From an uncultured Paraglaciecola sp. (GTDB taxonomy: Bacteria; Pseudomonadota; Gammaproteobacteria; Enterobacterales; Alteromonadaceae): a stretch of DNA of 6,286 nt. The stretch lies in assembly GCA_905479025.1 (NCBI GenBank), contig CAJQKX010000372.1, positions 1 through 6,286 on the forward strand, given 5' to 3'. Below, piece after piece: positions 5,852-6,286 of this stretch. The notes beneath the pieces are model-generated. The model made no database searches. It saw only the letters and a program-made list of their open reading frames with translations, and was not told the origin of the DNA. A program made the position numbers and the translations under genes. Within the stretch, counting starts at the first letter, position 1. Every line of letters starts with the position of its first letter.

Positions 5852-6286
5852 ATGCAAAAGCATACACATCTGCCACTCGCTGGAGTGCGCGTTATCGATT
5901 TTGGTCAGCAGATTGCTGGACCAGCAGTGGCCATGGTGTTGGCGGATCTTGGTGCTACGGTGATCCATATAGACCCACCCCAAGGCCCACAGTGGAAGAG
6001 TCCTGCCAATGCCATTTTAAATCGCAATAAAAGTTGTTTGCGCCTCGACTTAAAATCTGCAGAGGGTTTAACCCAAGCACACAATCTGATTGACAGTGCC
6101 GATATTCTTATAGAGTCATTTCGCCCAGGGGTGATACAAAAGCTGGGTATAGACTTCCAGCTTTTGTGTTCACAACGCCCCGAACTTATTTGTTTGTCGA
6201 TGCCGGGGTTTGCCAGTAATGACCAATTGCGACGTGATTGGAAAGCCACGGAAGCTGTGGTTGCAGGCACCTCAGGCGCTTTTACC
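5852..6286 (+). CDS. dddD: DMSP CoA-transferase/lyase DddD, N-terminal part (cut by window edge)
   Basis: The first 145 codons of a class III (CaiB/BaiF-type) CoA-transferase. Family marks are the opening LAGVRVIDFGQQIAGP at 9-24, the segment MVLADLGATVIHIDPPQG at 28-45, LNRNKSCLRLDLK at 56-68, DILIESFRPGV at 84-94 and ELICLSMPGFAS at 111-122. The wording of these segments (VIHIDPPQGP rather than the more common VIKVEPP, and the PGFASNDQLRRDW stretch) recalls DddD as I know it. DddD adds CoA to DMSP with release of dimethyl sulfide, giving a 3-hydroxypropionate-level product. Full DddD has about 830 residues with two fused CoA-transferase domains; only part of the first is present, and the catalytic Asp described for the second domain is outside the window. 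The divergent position next to dddB and dddC is the known arrangement and the strongest support. The alternative is another CaiB-type transferase such as one for carnitine. Confidence 0.82.
   Translation, partial: MQKHTHLPLAGVRVIDFGQQIAGPAVAMVLADLGATVIHIDPPQGPQWKSPANAILNRNKSCLRLDLKSAEGLTQAHNLIDSADILIESFRPGVIQKLGIDFQLLCSQRPELICLSMPGFASNDQLRRDWKATEAVVAGTSGAFT

Noticed and set aside
5789..6270. Open frames on the minus strand opposite dddD
   Set aside because: They lie opposite a clear CoA-transferase coding frame and show no family-like sequence.

Overview
The window looks like chromosomal DNA from a marine gammaproteobacterium; this is inferred from moderate-to-low GC and from gene content, since there is no rRNA or other phylogenetic marker. 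Its core is a dimethylsulfoniopropionate (DMSP) breakdown cluster of the DddD type. On the plus strand at the right edge is the first 145 codons of a class III (CaiB-like) CoA-transferase that reads as DddD, the DMSP CoA-transferase/lyase. Diverging from it on the minus strand are, in order, a wrecked BCCT-type transporter (dddT position), an iron-type alcohol dehydrogenase (dddB), a methylmalonate-semialdehyde-type dehydrogenase (dddC), an IclR-family regulator and a LysR-family regulator (dddR-like). This matches the published dddD / dddT-dddB-dddC layout with a LysR regulator known from Marinomonas and related bacteria.

Layout: 1-320 (minus) is the N-terminal part of a metallo-beta-lactamase-fold hydrolase, cut by the window edge. 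321-808 is a 488-base stretch without a gene, holding two perfect 8-bp inverted repeats and a T-rich decamer repeat. 809-1702 is LysR, 1721-2503 IclR, 2514-4010 dddC, 4039-5196 dddB and 5231-5616 the dddT remnant, all minus strand and separated by only 10-34 bases, so probably one transcript. 5617-5851 is the divergent control region, with a 13-bp palindrome overlapping a candidate minus-strand promoter and a 10-bp inverted repeat pair. 5852-6286 (plus) is dddD, cut by the window edge.

How the genes would work together: DddD attaches CoA to DMSP and releases dimethyl sulfide, leaving a 3-hydroxypropionate-level product. DddB is a candidate for oxidising 3-hydroxypropionate to malonate semialdehyde, and DddC would convert that to acetyl-CoA with CoA and NAD+. 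The two regulators probably control the divergent promoters.

The most notable point is that the transporter gene has lost its middle. Only the first roughly 75 residues and the last roughly 55 residues of a BCCT carrier remain, joined out of frame. The cluster therefore appears to keep its catabolic enzymes while having lost its own substrate importer.
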